Positions 35,673-44,461 of a DNA stretch of 64,000 nt are shown one piece after another. Origin of the DNA: DASXRU01 sp034665305. GTDB lineage: Bacteria; Acidobacteriota; Blastocatellia; Pyrinomonadales; Pyrinomonadaceae. The DNA is taken from positions 280,205 through 344,204 of the forward strand of contig JAXDFZ010000001.1 in the NCBI GenBank assembly GCA_034665305.1, given 5' to 3'. Positions within the stretch are counted from its first letter, which is position 1; every line of letters begins with the position of its first letter. The translations under genes were made by a program, and so were the position numbers. The notes beneath the pieces were generated by a model that worked only from the letters and a program-made list of their open reading frames with translations, made no database searches and was not told where the DNA came from.

Positions 35673-36782
35673 TCAGGGCACCGGCGTAAATCCCGTCAGC
35701 GGGTTACCATAAAATGCATCGGTCTTCCACGCGTTGCGGTCCCACTGCCCGTCCTGGTCTCCGATAATCTGCACCGGAAAGATAACGCGGTTGCTGCCCA
35801 GCTTGTTGCTGGTCGCAATGCCGTTGTCGAATCTTCCACCCGGCGCTACGGTGAACTTTATAGATCGCGCCAGGCGATTGTTCCATAGCAACTTGAACTC
35901 GTACTCGCCGGGGTTGTCGGCCAGAATGTGTAGTGGCCCAAACATTCCCGGCTCTCCTCCAGTTTGATCCTTGCCTTTCACATTCGGAAAATCGCAGATG
36001 ACGCGAGCCCACTTTGCCTTCTGCGGCAACGCGTCTTCCACATAATGCGTGGTGTTATTTTCTACTTCGGCTTCGCAACTGGCCTTGCCTACTTCGGTGC
36101 CGTCGTAGAATTTTTTGCCGACCTCCTTGCCCTGGTAGAACAGGTGCGGTTCAAATCTTACTGATTCACCTCTCACCCAGAAGGCGGTATGAAAATCCGG
36201 AACGTCCCAGCCCTTGAGATCATTTGCGGTGAGAAAGACGTAACCGATCGGCAAGTTCCAATCGTGATCGACGAAGTAGACAAACTTGTTCACGGCTTTA
36301 GGTCCGGCCTCGTTCGAATGTGCCTTGGCAACTTTCATCTTGCCGGTAAAGAGCGTGGTGTCGGTGCCTGCCAGTTCGTTGCGCAACTTGATCACGAAGT
36401 TTACAGGGCCAGTGTAAGTTGACCCTTTGTCTTCCGGGATGTCGCGCCCGCCGCATTCCGTCTTCCACCAATAGCCGGTCTGTATGTTGTCAGTGCTGCA
36501 GTCAAACTTGACCCAGGGTCCGGTGCCGGGAATTGTAAACTCAGCATAGAGTTGGCTGCCGCTTTCGATGGGCCCATTCACCCGGTACTGCATTCGCGGC
36601 ACCCAGCTCCAATTGTCGTAGTTTCCTTTGTAGACGTTGAAGGTGAACGCAGTGACCTGGACCGAGTCTTTGGCGATCGTGGGTTGGTTTTGCGCGGCGA
36701 CGTTGGCGACCGCGAACAGGATTACGATGGGAATCAGAGATAAGACCGTAACTATTCCGGCGGACATGGGTTCTTTCTTCAA
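35673..36782 (-). CDS. Secreted protein of unknown function
   Basis: 369 residues from a TTG at 36782 preceded by AAGGAG at seven-base spacing, better than the downstream ATG. The signal peptide is IVTVLSLIPIVILFAVANVA with cleavage near AAQ. The mature part is beta-rich (FTFNVYKGNYDNWSWVPRMQ, WVKFDCSTDNIQTGYWWKTE) with an N-terminal immunoglobulin-like feel. No family is recognised. It converges on pgi with a 21-base gap. Confidence 0.75.
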   Translation of the reverse strand: MKKEPMSAGIVTVLSLIPIVILFAVANVAAQNQPTIAKDSVQVTAFTFNVYKGNYDNWSWVPRMQYRVNGPIESGSQLYAEFTIPGTGPWVKFDCSTDNIQTGYWWKTECGGRDIPEDKGSTYTGPVNFVIKLRNELAGTDTTLFTGKMKVAKAHSNEAGPKAVNKFVYFVDHDWNLPIGYVFLTANDLKGWDVPDFHTAFWVRGESVRFEPHLFYQGKEVGKKFYDGTEVGKASCEAEVENNTTHYVEDALPQKAKWARVICDFPNVKGKDQTGGEPGMFGPLHILADNPGEYEFKLLWNNRLARSIKFTVAPGGRFDNGIATSNKLGSNRVIFPVQIIGDQDGQWDRNAWKTDAFYGNPLTGFTPVP

Positions 36783-36872
36783 GAGGCTTCTCCTTACGGT
36801 TTTTGGATTCTGCTTACTGCAAGCACATCAGTGTACACCGGAATGCAAGCCCTCTCCCCTTGGCGTAGTGCC

Positions 36873-36980
36873 CTAATTTGGAGTGCGCCGGGAGAGCGAA
36901 GCGGCGACGGCGCTTTGGATCGAATCGATGTCCTTGATCATTTCGCGTAGTTTCTGAAAATCGGATTCGTCCTCGCTCAC
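36873..36980 (-). CDS. 35-residue ORF ending in a repeat element
   Basis: GTG at 36980 preceded by AGGAGGG, an excellent ribosome site. The first half is acidic (MSEDESDFQKLREMIKDI). The second half (DSIQSAVAASLSRRTPN) is encoded by the GGAGTGCGCC element at 36877-36920, and the TAG follows it at once. It may be a gene truncated when the element inserted, or a genuine small protein whose tail derives from the repeat. Confidence 0.5.
   Translation of the reverse strand: MSEDESDFQKLREMIKDIDSIQSAVAASLSRRTPN
36877..36920 (+). repeat. Single copy of the 45-base GGAGTGCGCC element
   Basis: Near-consensus copy (CCGGGAGAG variant) overlapping the 3' part of the 35-residue ORF. The rest of 36783-37155 shows no gene or further repeat that I can identify. 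Confidence 0.85.
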
Positions 36981-37155
36981 AAACCCTCCTGGTTACCGGC
37001 ATGAATGTCATAACGTCTTATCCCTCAAAGGTACCGGCACAGTTTCACAAACAAGTTTCGGTCGTGAGACAAATTGGCTTGGAGCGGATTATACGGTTGG
37101 TTGTCGGGGTGACTGGTCTAACAGAAGTGAATGAAACGTTCGCAGCAGTTATATC

Positions 37156-37794
37156 CTACGAAACTGTTTTGCTCGCCACCTTCTTCAGAACTTTCATCAC
37201 GCGTTTTTTCGCTGATTCCCGTTCCAGCTCCGGCAATCGTTTCATTATGATCGCTTGAAATCGTTGTCTCGCTTGTTCCCCGATCACCGGCAACGCTGTT
37301 TCAACGTACATCGGGAATTGATTGTGCGGGCTCTTCATCAATTCCTCGAGTAACAACGAGATGCAGTCATCGCGGTAGGCTTTGACCGTTGCCAGCTTTG
37401 CCAGAATGCCCACAGCGTGGTCTTTGGTTATCACCGAGCCCGCGTCGGCCGCGGCCAGTATCCGTGGCAACAGCGCGTGAACATGCTTCGGCTCTTTGAG
37501 TGCGATTGAGTCCAGCGCCGTCATCGCTCCCCACACCAGCCGGTTGGTCTTACTCTGCAGCAGCTCGCCGAATTCTTTGTAATAGCCGGCGATGAGATCG
37601 GGCCGGACCGCACCTATCTCGTAAAGGACCTTTATGCAGTCACCGGGTATTTCCTTGTTCTTATTGTGCAGGTTGTCCACGAGTTCTTTCACGGCGCCCT
37701 TGTTGTTAGCGGCGGCGATTCTTTGCGCCAGTTCCTGATTGGGGACTTCGTCGCGGCGATTAAGGGATGATGCTAGTTGGTCTAAAACCGTCAT
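37156..37794 (-). CDS. HEAT-repeat protein
   Basis: 212 residues from the ATG at 37794; an in-frame GTG 12 bases earlier is possible. It is all-helical, with repeats of about 35-40 residues (KELVDNLHNKNKEIPGDCIK, NRLVWGAMTALDSIALKEPK, ITKDHAVGILAKLATVKAYR), the pattern of HEAT/armadillo solenoids. No signal peptide, so cytoplasmic. It is probably a protein-interaction scaffold; partner unknown. Confidence 0.75.
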   Translation of the reverse strand: MTVLDQLASSLNRRDEVPNQELAQRIAAANNKGAVKELVDNLHNKNKEIPGDCIKVLYEIGAVRPDLIAGYYKEFGELLQSKTNRLVWGAMTALDSIALKEPKHVHALLPRILAAADAGSVITKDHAVGILAKLATVKAYRDDCISLLLEELMKSPHNQFPMYVETALPVIGEQARQRFQAIIMKRLPELERESAKKRVMKVLKKVASKTVS

Positions 37795-37806
37795 CGGTGG
37801 AACCAC

Positions 37807-38210
37807 TTGGGTGAACTCTTATTGGTAGTCTACTTTCAACAAGAAAGGCATGACAAACTCGAGTGAGCAGATCGGTCTTAGCAGCCCGGAGGGCTGCGAG
37901 ATAGTAGCCGGTGGTCGCCAGACCGCCGGAACGCAATCCCAAAAGCCCCTCGGCATCCTGACAGGGTGCGAGACGTCTTGATCGATCAGGCGAAAGCTGG
38001 CACCCCTTCAGGGTGCGAATCGATCAACGCACAACGGAGATCTTCGCTACGCTCCGACCTCCGGCTACTTTCAACAACCCTCTGGGTTGCAAAATAGATC
38101 CCCCACAGTTTGGCTTAAATGACATCACCTGAGCCCCTCAGGATGGTGACTTGCAAAAAAAAGGGGCGGCCACGAAGTGCCGCCCCTGCAATTACCAATT
38201 CGAATTCCTG
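37807..38210. repeat. Repeat-like gap (GATAGTAGCCGG type)
   Basis: A 404-base gap without a credible gene. It contains word-like segments such as AGCCCGGAGGGCTGCGAGAT (37894 on), CATCCTGACAGGGTGCGAGA, CCCTTCAGGGTGCGAATCG and CAACCCTCTGGGTTGCAAAA, each built around a short CCC..GGG hairpin. They read like degenerate repeats of one family. Confidence 0.5.
38155..38186 (-). terminator. Rho-independent terminator of the repeat-protein gene
   Basis: On the minus strand GGGGCGGCACTTCGTGGCCG then CCCC is followed by eight T. The stem is 8 bp of GC plus two further pairs. It lies 25 bases after the stop of the gene at 38211. The same GGCCACGAAGTGCCGCCCC words recur near 44195 and 44430. Confidence 0.85.
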
Positions 38211-39185
38211 TTAGATCGCGCGCTTACGGCCGCCGGGGGTACCGAGGCGCCGTTGCACTAGTTTCTCAACCTCAAGCGGCACGCCGTCGGCTTTGGCCTT
38301 CCGAATAAAATCGCTGTCGATGTTAAAGATTCGCAGCTTCACGAGCTCCTCAAGCGACAGGTCCGTCAAACCTTCATTGCGAACTTCGGAAATGAATTCA
38401 GGCGTGACTTTGAAGATGCGCATTTTGACAAGCTCTTCCATGCCTTGCTTGGCAAAACCCATTTGCGTCGCCTGTCTCACCAGGTCGGCGTCGATCTTGA
38501 AGATGCGCGTTTTGACCAGGTCTTCCATGCTCAGGTTCGGAAACCCAGTGGCGCTCATCTCGCGCATGTACGTGGAATCGATCTTGAAGATGGTGGCCTT
38601 GAAGAGATCGTCGACGTCGAGTTTGAATCCGGCCGAGGCCAGATCATCCGCACGTGCCGTGGTGACATTCAAACAAGTGGCCGTGAAAAGCCGGTCCTCA
38701 AGGCGATGATTATTGTTGCCGCCGGAATCCTTTTCGAAGTCAAAGCCGCGGCTTTTCATTGCCGCAACAAACGCCGGGTTGCCGGTAAAACGAAACGTGC
38801 CGGAGCCCTTGCCGTTTTGAAAACTGCCTTCGCAATCAATAGTCCCGGCTTCACGCGCGAGCGTGAACTTGACCGGGCCCCCGTTCACAACCTGTTCGCG
38901 CGTCAAGCCCAACTCGGAGAACTCATATGTCTGTCCCATCGAATGTTGGTGCCCGGGTTCTTTACTCAATTCAAAGTTCAGATTGAGCTTCTCTTTCTTT
39001 TCCGCGAGCGAACCGGTCCACGTGCCCGTCTTCACTTCCTGGGCGGCGCCGATCGGTCCGCCTGAATAGCGCAGGCCTTCACTTTGCGCACCATCAACGT
39101 GCGTGCTGGCAACTACACCAGCGGCAAACACAGCAAGTGAAACAGCGAAAGCCAGCCATAAGATCAACAAGTTTCTTTTCGACAT
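38211..39185 (-). CDS. Secreted protein with BlaR1-associated-type repeats
   Basis: 324 residues; AGGAG lies eight bases before the ATG. A signal peptide/anchor (NLLILWLAFAVSLAVFAAGV) is followed by a domain with GTIDCEGSFQNGKGSGTFRF. The C-terminal half has four to five repeats of about 28 residues with consensus LSMEDLVKTRIFKIDADLVR followed by QATQMGF. Such repeats usually follow BlaR1/M56 metallopeptidase domains in acidobacteria; here the peptidase is absent. Role unknown; envelope localisation is likely. Confidence 0.78.
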   Translation of the reverse strand: MSKRNLLILWLAFAVSLAVFAAGVVASTHVDGAQSEGLRYSGGPIGAAQEVKTGTWTGSLAEKKEKLNLNFELSKEPGHQHSMGQTYEFSELGLTREQVVNGGPVKFTLAREAGTIDCEGSFQNGKGSGTFRFTGNPAFVAAMKSRGFDFEKDSGGNNNHRLEDRLFTATCLNVTTARADDLASAGFKLDVDDLFKATIFKIDSTYMREMSATGFPNLSMEDLVKTRIFKIDADLVRQATQMGFAKQGMEELVKMRIFKVTPEFISEVRNEGLTDLSLEELVKLRIFNIDSDFIRKAKADGVPLEVEKLVQRRLGTPGGRKRAI

Positions 39186-39355
39186 GATCGATCTCCTAAT
39201 TCAACGAATATTGCGGGTGTCGTTCGGACGGCGTTGGAAGTGCAAACGGCGCAACCTCGGGGACAAACTAAATCGTGGTGTTTTGCACGCCGTGCGGAAC
39301 TGCAAGTTCCAAAAAAGTCTGCGGTAACCCGCCGTGCGGTCTTGCACCACCTCCG

Positions 39356-39585
39356 CGCGCAGCAGCAAAATCGTCCCGCGCAGCAGCAAAATCGTCCCGC
39401 GCAGCTGCAAGATCGCCGCGCGCAGGTGCAAGATCGCCGTGCGCAGGCGCAAGATCGCCGTGCGCAGGTGCAAGATCGCCATGCCCAGCTGCTAGATCGC
39501 CGCGCGCAGGTGCAAACTCGCCGTGCACAGCTGCAGATCGCCGTGCGCAGCTGCAGGATCCCGGCGCGCTGGTGCAAAAACGCCG
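39356..39585. repeat. 21-base tandem repeat array (about 11 units)
   Basis: Units of 21 bases, for example CGCGCAGGTGCAAGATCGCC plus G, run without interruption from 39356 to 39585; one unit (39524-39543) is 20 bases. As 21 is a multiple of three, every frame shows heptapeptide repeats: RRAQVQD on one plus frame and ILHLRTA on one minus frame. Neither has a good start signal. The array lies in the 602-base gap 39186-39787 upstream of the repeat-protein gene. Whether it is coding, decayed coding or a satellite is open. Confidence 0.9.
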
Positions 39586-39739
39586 CGCACGACGTTAAGA
39601 ACGGCCCATTTAAGAGGGAAACCCCAGGATTTACGCGAAAAGCACCGAACCAGCGATATGAAGCGTCAACCCTGAGTCGCCACAGATCTCTATGAATCTA
39701 ATTCCTTGCAATTATCAAAGACTGTTGCGCGCCACTCAA

Positions 39740-39783
39740 ATCCAAAGCGCCGTCGCCGCTTCGCTCTGCCGGCGCACTCCATA
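39740..39783 (-). repeat. Copy of the 45-base GGAGTGCGCC element after a stop codon
   Basis: Consensus-like copy beginning four bases after the stop of the cytochrome gene in that gene's direction. Confidence 0.85.
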
Positions 39784-39787
39784 AAAT

Positions 39788-41932
39788 TCACTTCTGAAAT
39801 CTCTTGGCACCGGGTGTTTTGGGGCGATCTTTTGAGTGGATGAATGCTTCCACGTCCCAGGCTTCCTGATCGGTTAGTTCGCCGCCGGCCATTAGGGGCA
39901 TATTCCAGCGGACGAACGCGGCGAGGAATGATGGGTCGCTGAACATGCCGGCGGCTTGGTTGAATGAATGGGGTCCCCACAGCGCGGGGCGAAAGTAAGT
40001 GTTGCTCTCATACCTGCCCTGGCCGTCCAGTCCGTGACACACGGCGCATTTTTGAATGAACACTTGTTGGCCGGCGACGGGATCGCCGGGTAAGCAGGAG
40101 ATTGTCGGGTAGCCGTGCTGCACCGTATTGCACAGACGCATACCCTTTGACTGGGTGTCGAGCCATTCCATGTAAATGAGAAAAGCATCCATGTCGTGAT
40201 TGGTATCGCAGTTTCCCTGGTCGCCTTTGCTCGCGGGTGTGCACAGCGCGTTGCCGTTGAGACTGTTCGTGAAGCAGTGATTGATGCGCGACTGCAGCAG
40301 CGGCTTGGTTGGATATTCGGCTGTCAGATTCACCCACCACGCGGCGTCGGAATTCCCGCCGGCTCCTAAATGACAACTGGCACAGTGCAGTTTCGCTGTC
40401 GGCACGAAGGTGGGCAGCAACTCATACGTTTGGGTGGCCAGCGCGTACCCGCGCATGATCTTCGCCCAGTGCGTGCGTTCCCACATCGTTCGGGGCTTAG
40501 CCGGAGGCGGAATGACTTTGCAATTCGACTGCGCCGGTTGCGCGTTGTTGAGCGTGAAACTGAAATCGGACGAAACGAAGTTGTTTGCGTTCACGGTGCG
40601 CGCGGTCGAATGACAACCCATGCAAGTCGACGTCGGTTGCACGAAGGATTCCATCGTCGTGTTGCCGAGCGCGAGTGGGCGCACAGTAAAAACTGTTTCG
40701 GGGTTGTCGCTCGCCTGCGGTACCGGCCACTGCGTATTGATCAGTTCGTAGTATTGGAAGACGGATCGCGCTTCCTCCAGGGCTTTGCGCACATCGCGGT
40801 TCAGCCGCCGCACATTGTCGACTGCTTGATCCGGAGCGTCGCAGTGCGGTTCGGCGACGGGGATGTTGATAGCCCGAGTCATCTGATTCGGCGTGCCCCG
40901 CTGTGTTTGCTTGTTCACCGGACACGTCGGGCAAGATGGGTTGTTGAATGAGAACGGTTCCTTGGCGGCGTAGCCCGGAACGTTATTGACCTGTTCAAAA
41001 GTGGACCAGACCCACTGCGGCGCGAACGGCGTCTTCTGCGTAATGTGAAAACCTACCAGCCCCATCCGCTGCCGTCGGCAGTTCACCATGCGGCCCTGTT
41101 TGTCTTTGTCGCAGACGCAGGCTGTGACGCTGTGAAATTGTTTTTCTTCGGCGGGCGACACTTCGCGCCAGGCGGCTTTGATCAGGATGGCGCCGTTGGG
41201 AAAGTTTACGGAATTCGCGAGCGCCTGGACGCCGGCGTTGTAAAGTCTGTTTTCGACGACGTAATCAAAGAGCACTTTGTTAAGCCGAATCTCGTAGCGA
41301 ACGAGCTTGCCTCTCTGATCGGTGAGCGTGGCCGGAAGGGTGCCGTCAGCGGCCGCGGCTTGCAGGGTTGCGTCGACTACGTCGTCGATCTTCTGCGTGC
41401 GAAAGAAAACTTTGTCGGCGTCGCCGCCGCATGTTCCCGGAACTGGCTCGTGATCGTTCCATGGCTTCGGCTTGCGGCCGTCCTTCAAATAGACTTCGTA
41501 TTCTTCCTTCCACGTTTCCCACACTCGCGGCCCGCGATCGGTAATGTTCTTATTGGTGTCGGGCTCGCCGCGCATGTCCGCGCGCGCCGGCCAGTTCAGC
41601 GCGAAAAATTCCTGCCACGAAAATATATCGGCCGAACGTTGCAGCGTGTTGAAGTTCAGCGATGGCATCGTCGACGACGGCGAAGGCGAGGGCAGCGGTT
41701 GGGCCATGTCAGCAGGCAGGTAACAACTGAGCTGCACCTCGGGAACCGGCCCACAATTTTTTCCGGTAAGTCTAATCTTCGCGGACGGATTGAAACACTG
41801 CGCCGGGGATGAGCCTGTCGAAGTAAGCGTTGCCGAGTTATTAGCTGTCGTGGCGCGCAGTCCAACCAGGAGAGTGGCCGTGATGATTAGTACGCACGCT
41901 GCGGAAACGGACCAGAGGGAACCTTGGGACAT
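39788..41932 (-). CDS. Secreted multihaem cytochrome c
   Basis: 714 residues with GGAGGAG before the ATG, and a signal peptide or anchor (SVSAACVLIITATLLVGLRA). Three CxxCH haem sites, CMGCH, CASCH and CAVCH, lie near residues 437, 516 and 629, all in the C-terminal 40%. The last is in a class I cytochrome domain ending with MPLMAGGELTDQEAWDVEAF, which contains the likely Met ligand. The first 400 residues have no haem site but many cysteines and a WQEFFALNWPA motif. It is probably a periplasmic redox protein; substrate not identifiable. The region 41933-42487 downstream of its start is repeats only. Confidence 0.85.
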   Translation of the reverse strand: MSQGSLWSVSAACVLIITATLLVGLRATTANNSATLTSTGSSPAQCFNPSAKIRLTGKNCGPVPEVQLSCYLPADMAQPLPSPSPSSTMPSLNFNTLQRSADIFSWQEFFALNWPARADMRGEPDTNKNITDRGPRVWETWKEEYEVYLKDGRKPKPWNDHEPVPGTCGGDADKVFFRTQKIDDVVDATLQAAAADGTLPATLTDQRGKLVRYEIRLNKVLFDYVVENRLYNAGVQALANSVNFPNGAILIKAAWREVSPAEEKQFHSVTACVCDKDKQGRMVNCRRQRMGLVGFHITQKTPFAPQWVWSTFEQVNNVPGYAAKEPFSFNNPSCPTCPVNKQTQRGTPNQMTRAINIPVAEPHCDAPDQAVDNVRRLNRDVRKALEEARSVFQYYELINTQWPVPQASDNPETVFTVRPLALGNTTMESFVQPTSTCMGCHSTARTVNANNFVSSDFSFTLNNAQPAQSNCKVIPPPAKPRTMWERTHWAKIMRGYALATQTYELLPTFVPTAKLHCASCHLGAGGNSDAAWWVNLTAEYPTKPLLQSRINHCFTNSLNGNALCTPASKGDQGNCDTNHDMDAFLIYMEWLDTQSKGMRLCNTVQHGYPTISCLPGDPVAGQQVFIQKCAVCHGLDGQGRYESNTYFRPALWGPHSFNQAAGMFSDPSFLAAFVRWNMPLMAGGELTDQEAWDVEAFIHSKDRPKTPGAKRFQK

Positions 41933-42020
41933 GAGACTTTGCTCCTCCAGGGGGTAAGGCTCGAGTGGAACATTGGGGATGCTACGGGTGAGAAGCGTTG
42001 GTGTAAAGATTTTTTGTTCT

Positions 42021-42468
42021 ATTTGGAGTGCGGTGGCAAGCGGAGCGCGACACCGCTTTGGATAGATTTCCCCTCCCGTTGGGAGGGGGTAGGGGAGGGT
42101 TTACGCGACCGATCACCCAGAAGTCAAAAGCCCTGAAAGGGCGAAATCGATTTGACTCGTTTTGGGCTGTTGTTGTTACGCGGAGCGGGGCAGTAGCCCG
42201 ACCGTGAGGCAGGGCTCCCGCCGGCATGCACTTAACCGGAGCCCTCCCTCACGGTCGGGCTACTGCCCGGTTAACTACGGCCACATAAGAACGGTCGGCC
42301 ACATACTCGCCGGCTGCGATTCCAAAAACTCGCCCTTTCAGGGCTACTAAGTCATTTAAAAACTGTTTCGGGCAGGCCCTCCCCTCAATCCCCTCCCACT
42401 GGGAGGGGACAGAAAGAAAGAGTAATCCAAAGCGTCGTCGTCGCTTCGCTCTGCCGGCGCACTCCATA
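42021..42468. repeat. Repeat cluster with a 31-base inverted pair
   Basis: Within the 555-base gap 41933-42487: element GGAGTGCGGTGG (42021-42063), CCTCCCGTTGGGAGGGGG words (about 42065-42100), a very good inverted pair 42188-42218 / 42238-42268 (31-base arms on CAGTAGCCCGACCGTGAGG, one mismatch), CCCTCCCACTGGGAGGGG (about 42392-42410), and an oppositely oriented GGAGTGCGCC copy (42424-42468). Outer copies face each other. No gene seen. Confidence 0.85.
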
Positions 42469-42487
42469 AACGAGTGACCCTACAACT

Positions 42488-42640
42488 TCAACGGATACCC
42501 ACCAGCCCCTGCACCGATTGGATCAACTTCTGGGAGTCGTAGCCGACGCCGTCTTTGAAAACGATTTCGACTTTTTCGATGTCGGCGATGGTGGTGGCAG
42601 GGTTGCCTTTCACGATCATCAGGTCCGCTTGTTTGCCGTT
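42488..42640 (-). pseudogene. C-terminal remnant of an amidohydrolase
   Basis: About 50 residues (GKQADLMIVKGNPATTIADI then EKVEIVFKDGVGYDS) are the conserved C-terminus of imidazolonepropionase-like amidohydrolases. The rest of the roughly 400-residue enzyme is missing. The sequence upstream (42641-42728) is TAATCTGCG-type repeat and then the leader of the divergent PQQ-type gene, so the 5' part has been lost, plausibly by recombination at the repeat. The open frame upstream is antisense to the neighbour and not part of the enzyme. Confidence 0.8.
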
Positions 42641-42728
42641 GGCTGTGGGCGAGTGAGCGGCGCAGTGTTTCTTAATCTGCGCAATCGGTGTAATCTGCGG
42701 ACACAATTCCGGAGGAGCATTTCCAAAA

Positions 42729-44189
42729 ATGATGCGCATAAAATTCCTTTTGTCACTCGCGTTTCTGATTACGATCACTCCCGCGGCAATCGCGGCCACG
42801 GACGACTGGTCACAGTTTCGCGGACCAAACGGGACCGGAGTTTCAGCTACTGTTGGACTGCCGGATCTATTTGGTCCGGAAAAGAATGTGGTGTGGAAGA
42901 CGGCCCTCCCCCCGGGCCATTCGTCGCCGGTGCTGACGCGCAATCGCATCTTTGTGACGGCGCACACGAAGGAAAAGGACACTTACAAACTACTCGTAAT
43001 CTGCCTCGATCGGGCGACCGGAAAGATTCTCTGGCAGCGTGAAGTGCCGCGCACGCATAGCGGCCGCCTGCAACTCGTCAATGGACCGGCGTCGCCGAGT
43101 CCGGTCACTGATGGCACGAATGTTTACGTCTTCTTCCAGGAGTTTGGCCTGGTTTCTTACGACGGCGCCGGCAAAGAGCGTTGGCGTATGCCGCTCGGTC
43201 CGTTCAACATGTTCTATGGTTTTGGCGCCTCGCCGATCCTGGTCGATGACAAAGTGATCTTGCCGGTCGATCAGGACAGTCCCAGTTCGTATCTGATCGC
43301 GATTGATAAAAACAGCGGACGGGTGCGTTGGAAAGTTGATCGGCCCGTTGTCATCTCCGGATATTCGACGCCGATCATCTATCAACCAAAGCAGGGGCCG
43401 AAGCAGGTTGTAATTCCCGAGTCGTTTCAACTCTCGGCCTACTCGGTCGCCGATGGCAAGCGAGTCTGGTGGGTGCGCGGGCTGGCATGCGAAATGAAAT
43501 CCATTGCCAGCAACGATGGCGATTACCTCTACATTAACGGGTGGGGCTTTCCGCAGAACCAGGCCGGGCAGCAACTGCCCACCGTTCCTTTCGAGGAAGC
43601 GCTGCCGCGTTATGACAAGAATGGCGACCGGCAGATCGCCAAGACGGAAATCTCCGGCACCGAGAAGATAGACAAGATGTTGAGCGGCGCCTTTGAGGCG
43701 TTTGATACCGACCGCGACGAAAAGTTAAGCGCCAAGGACTGGGAAGTTTTTCGCGCGATGATGGCGTCGGAAAATGGTCTGTTGTCCATCAAGTTAGGCG
43801 GGGAAGGCGATCAAACTGCGAAGGCGATTCGTTGGCGCTATTTCAAGCCGGTGCCGCAGGTGCCCTCGACGCTGCTCTACAAAGGCGTGCTCTACATGAT
43901 CAACGACAGCGGGATTCTGCTTTCGTTTGATCCGGCAACCGGCAACGTGCTCAAACAGGGACGCCTGCACGGAGCGATCGACAAGTACTTCTCGTCGCCG
44001 GTGGCCGCGGATGACAAAGTGTTTTTAATAGGCGAAGCGGGCGCGGTGTCCGTGTTGAAGGCCGGCGGCGATTGGCAAATCCTGGCGGTGAATGAGTTGG
44101 ACGACGAATGTTTTGCGACGCCGGCGATTGCCGACGGGCGGATCTATATCAGGACCCGCAGTGCGTTGTATTGTTTTGGGAAAGTGTAG
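42729..44189 (+). CDS. PQQ-type beta-propeller protein with EF-hand insert
   Basis: 486 residues; GGAGGAG lies upstream of two adjacent ATGs. Signal peptide IKFLLSLAFLITITPAAIA. Propeller blades include WSQFRGPNGTGVSA, VICLDRATGKILWQREV and LIAIDKNSGRVRWKVDRPVV, as in PQQ-like (outer membrane assembly/quinoprotein) repeats. Two EF-hand loops, RYDKNGDRQIAKTEI (about 294) and AFDTDRDEKLSAKDW (about 326), are inserted between blades. Calcium binding is likely; PQQ binding is not shown. It is secreted. Confidence 0.85.
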   Translation: MMRIKFLLSLAFLITITPAAIAATDDWSQFRGPNGTGVSATVGLPDLFGPEKNVVWKTALPPGHSSPVLTRNRIFVTAHTKEKDTYKLLVICLDRATGKILWQREVPRTHSGRLQLVNGPASPSPVTDGTNVYVFFQEFGLVSYDGAGKERWRMPLGPFNMFYGFGASPILVDDKVILPVDQDSPSSYLIAIDKNSGRVRWKVDRPVVISGYSTPIIYQPKQGPKQVVIPESFQLSAYSVADGKRVWWVRGLACEMKSIASNDGDYLYINGWGFPQNQAGQQLPTVPFEEALPRYDKNGDRQIAKTEISGTEKIDKMLSGAFEAFDTDRDEKLSAKDWEVFRAMMASENGLLSIKLGGEGDQTAKAIRWRYFKPVPQVPSTLLYKGVLYMINDSGILLSFDPATGNVLKQGRLHGAIDKYFSSPVAADDKVFLIGEAGAVSVLKAGGDWQILAVNELDDECFATPAIADGRIYIRTRSALYCFGKV

Positions 44190-44190
44190 G

Positions 44191-44458
44191 CGTGGCACTC
44201 CGTGGCCACCCCTTTCGGATCATGGGGCACGGCACGACAGGTGCTAAAGAAAGATTTTCCATATGTCATTTGCCATTTTTCGTTTTGCCATTGAAAACCG
44301 GCTGCGCACGTCTAACCATTCTTGCGCAGCTTGAACCTCGATCTGGGAACAGCAAACCACGATGGAAAATGAGAAATGGAAAATGATATATGGAAAATTG
44401 CTTTCGCTTCCTCTTTTCGGAAGGCACGAAGGGCGCGGCCACGGAGTGCCGCCCGTGC
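44191..44458. repeat. Inverted pairs between convergent genes
   Basis: In this 272-base gap the outer words GGCACTCCGTGGCCACCCC (44193-44212) and GCGGCCACGGAGTGCCGCCC (44434-44454) face each other, and inside are CCATATGTCATTTGCCATTT and GGAAAATGATATATGGAAAA in opposite orientation (about 44259-44285 and 44362-44395). Nested arrangement as at 16967. Confidence 0.7.
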
Positions 44459-44461
44459 AGA

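Noticed and set aside
39356..39585. CRISPR array
   Set aside because: The units are contiguous 21-base tandem repeats with no unique spacers, and there are no cas genes.
39164..39695. Heptad-repeat proteins on either strand of the 21-base array
   Set aside because: Several frames are open at once, starts lack ribosome sites, and one 20-base unit breaks the frame; kept as a repeat only.
42488..42982. A 164-residue minus-strand gene
   Set aside because: Only the last 50 residues match a family; the rest is antisense to the PQQ-type gene and repeat sequence.
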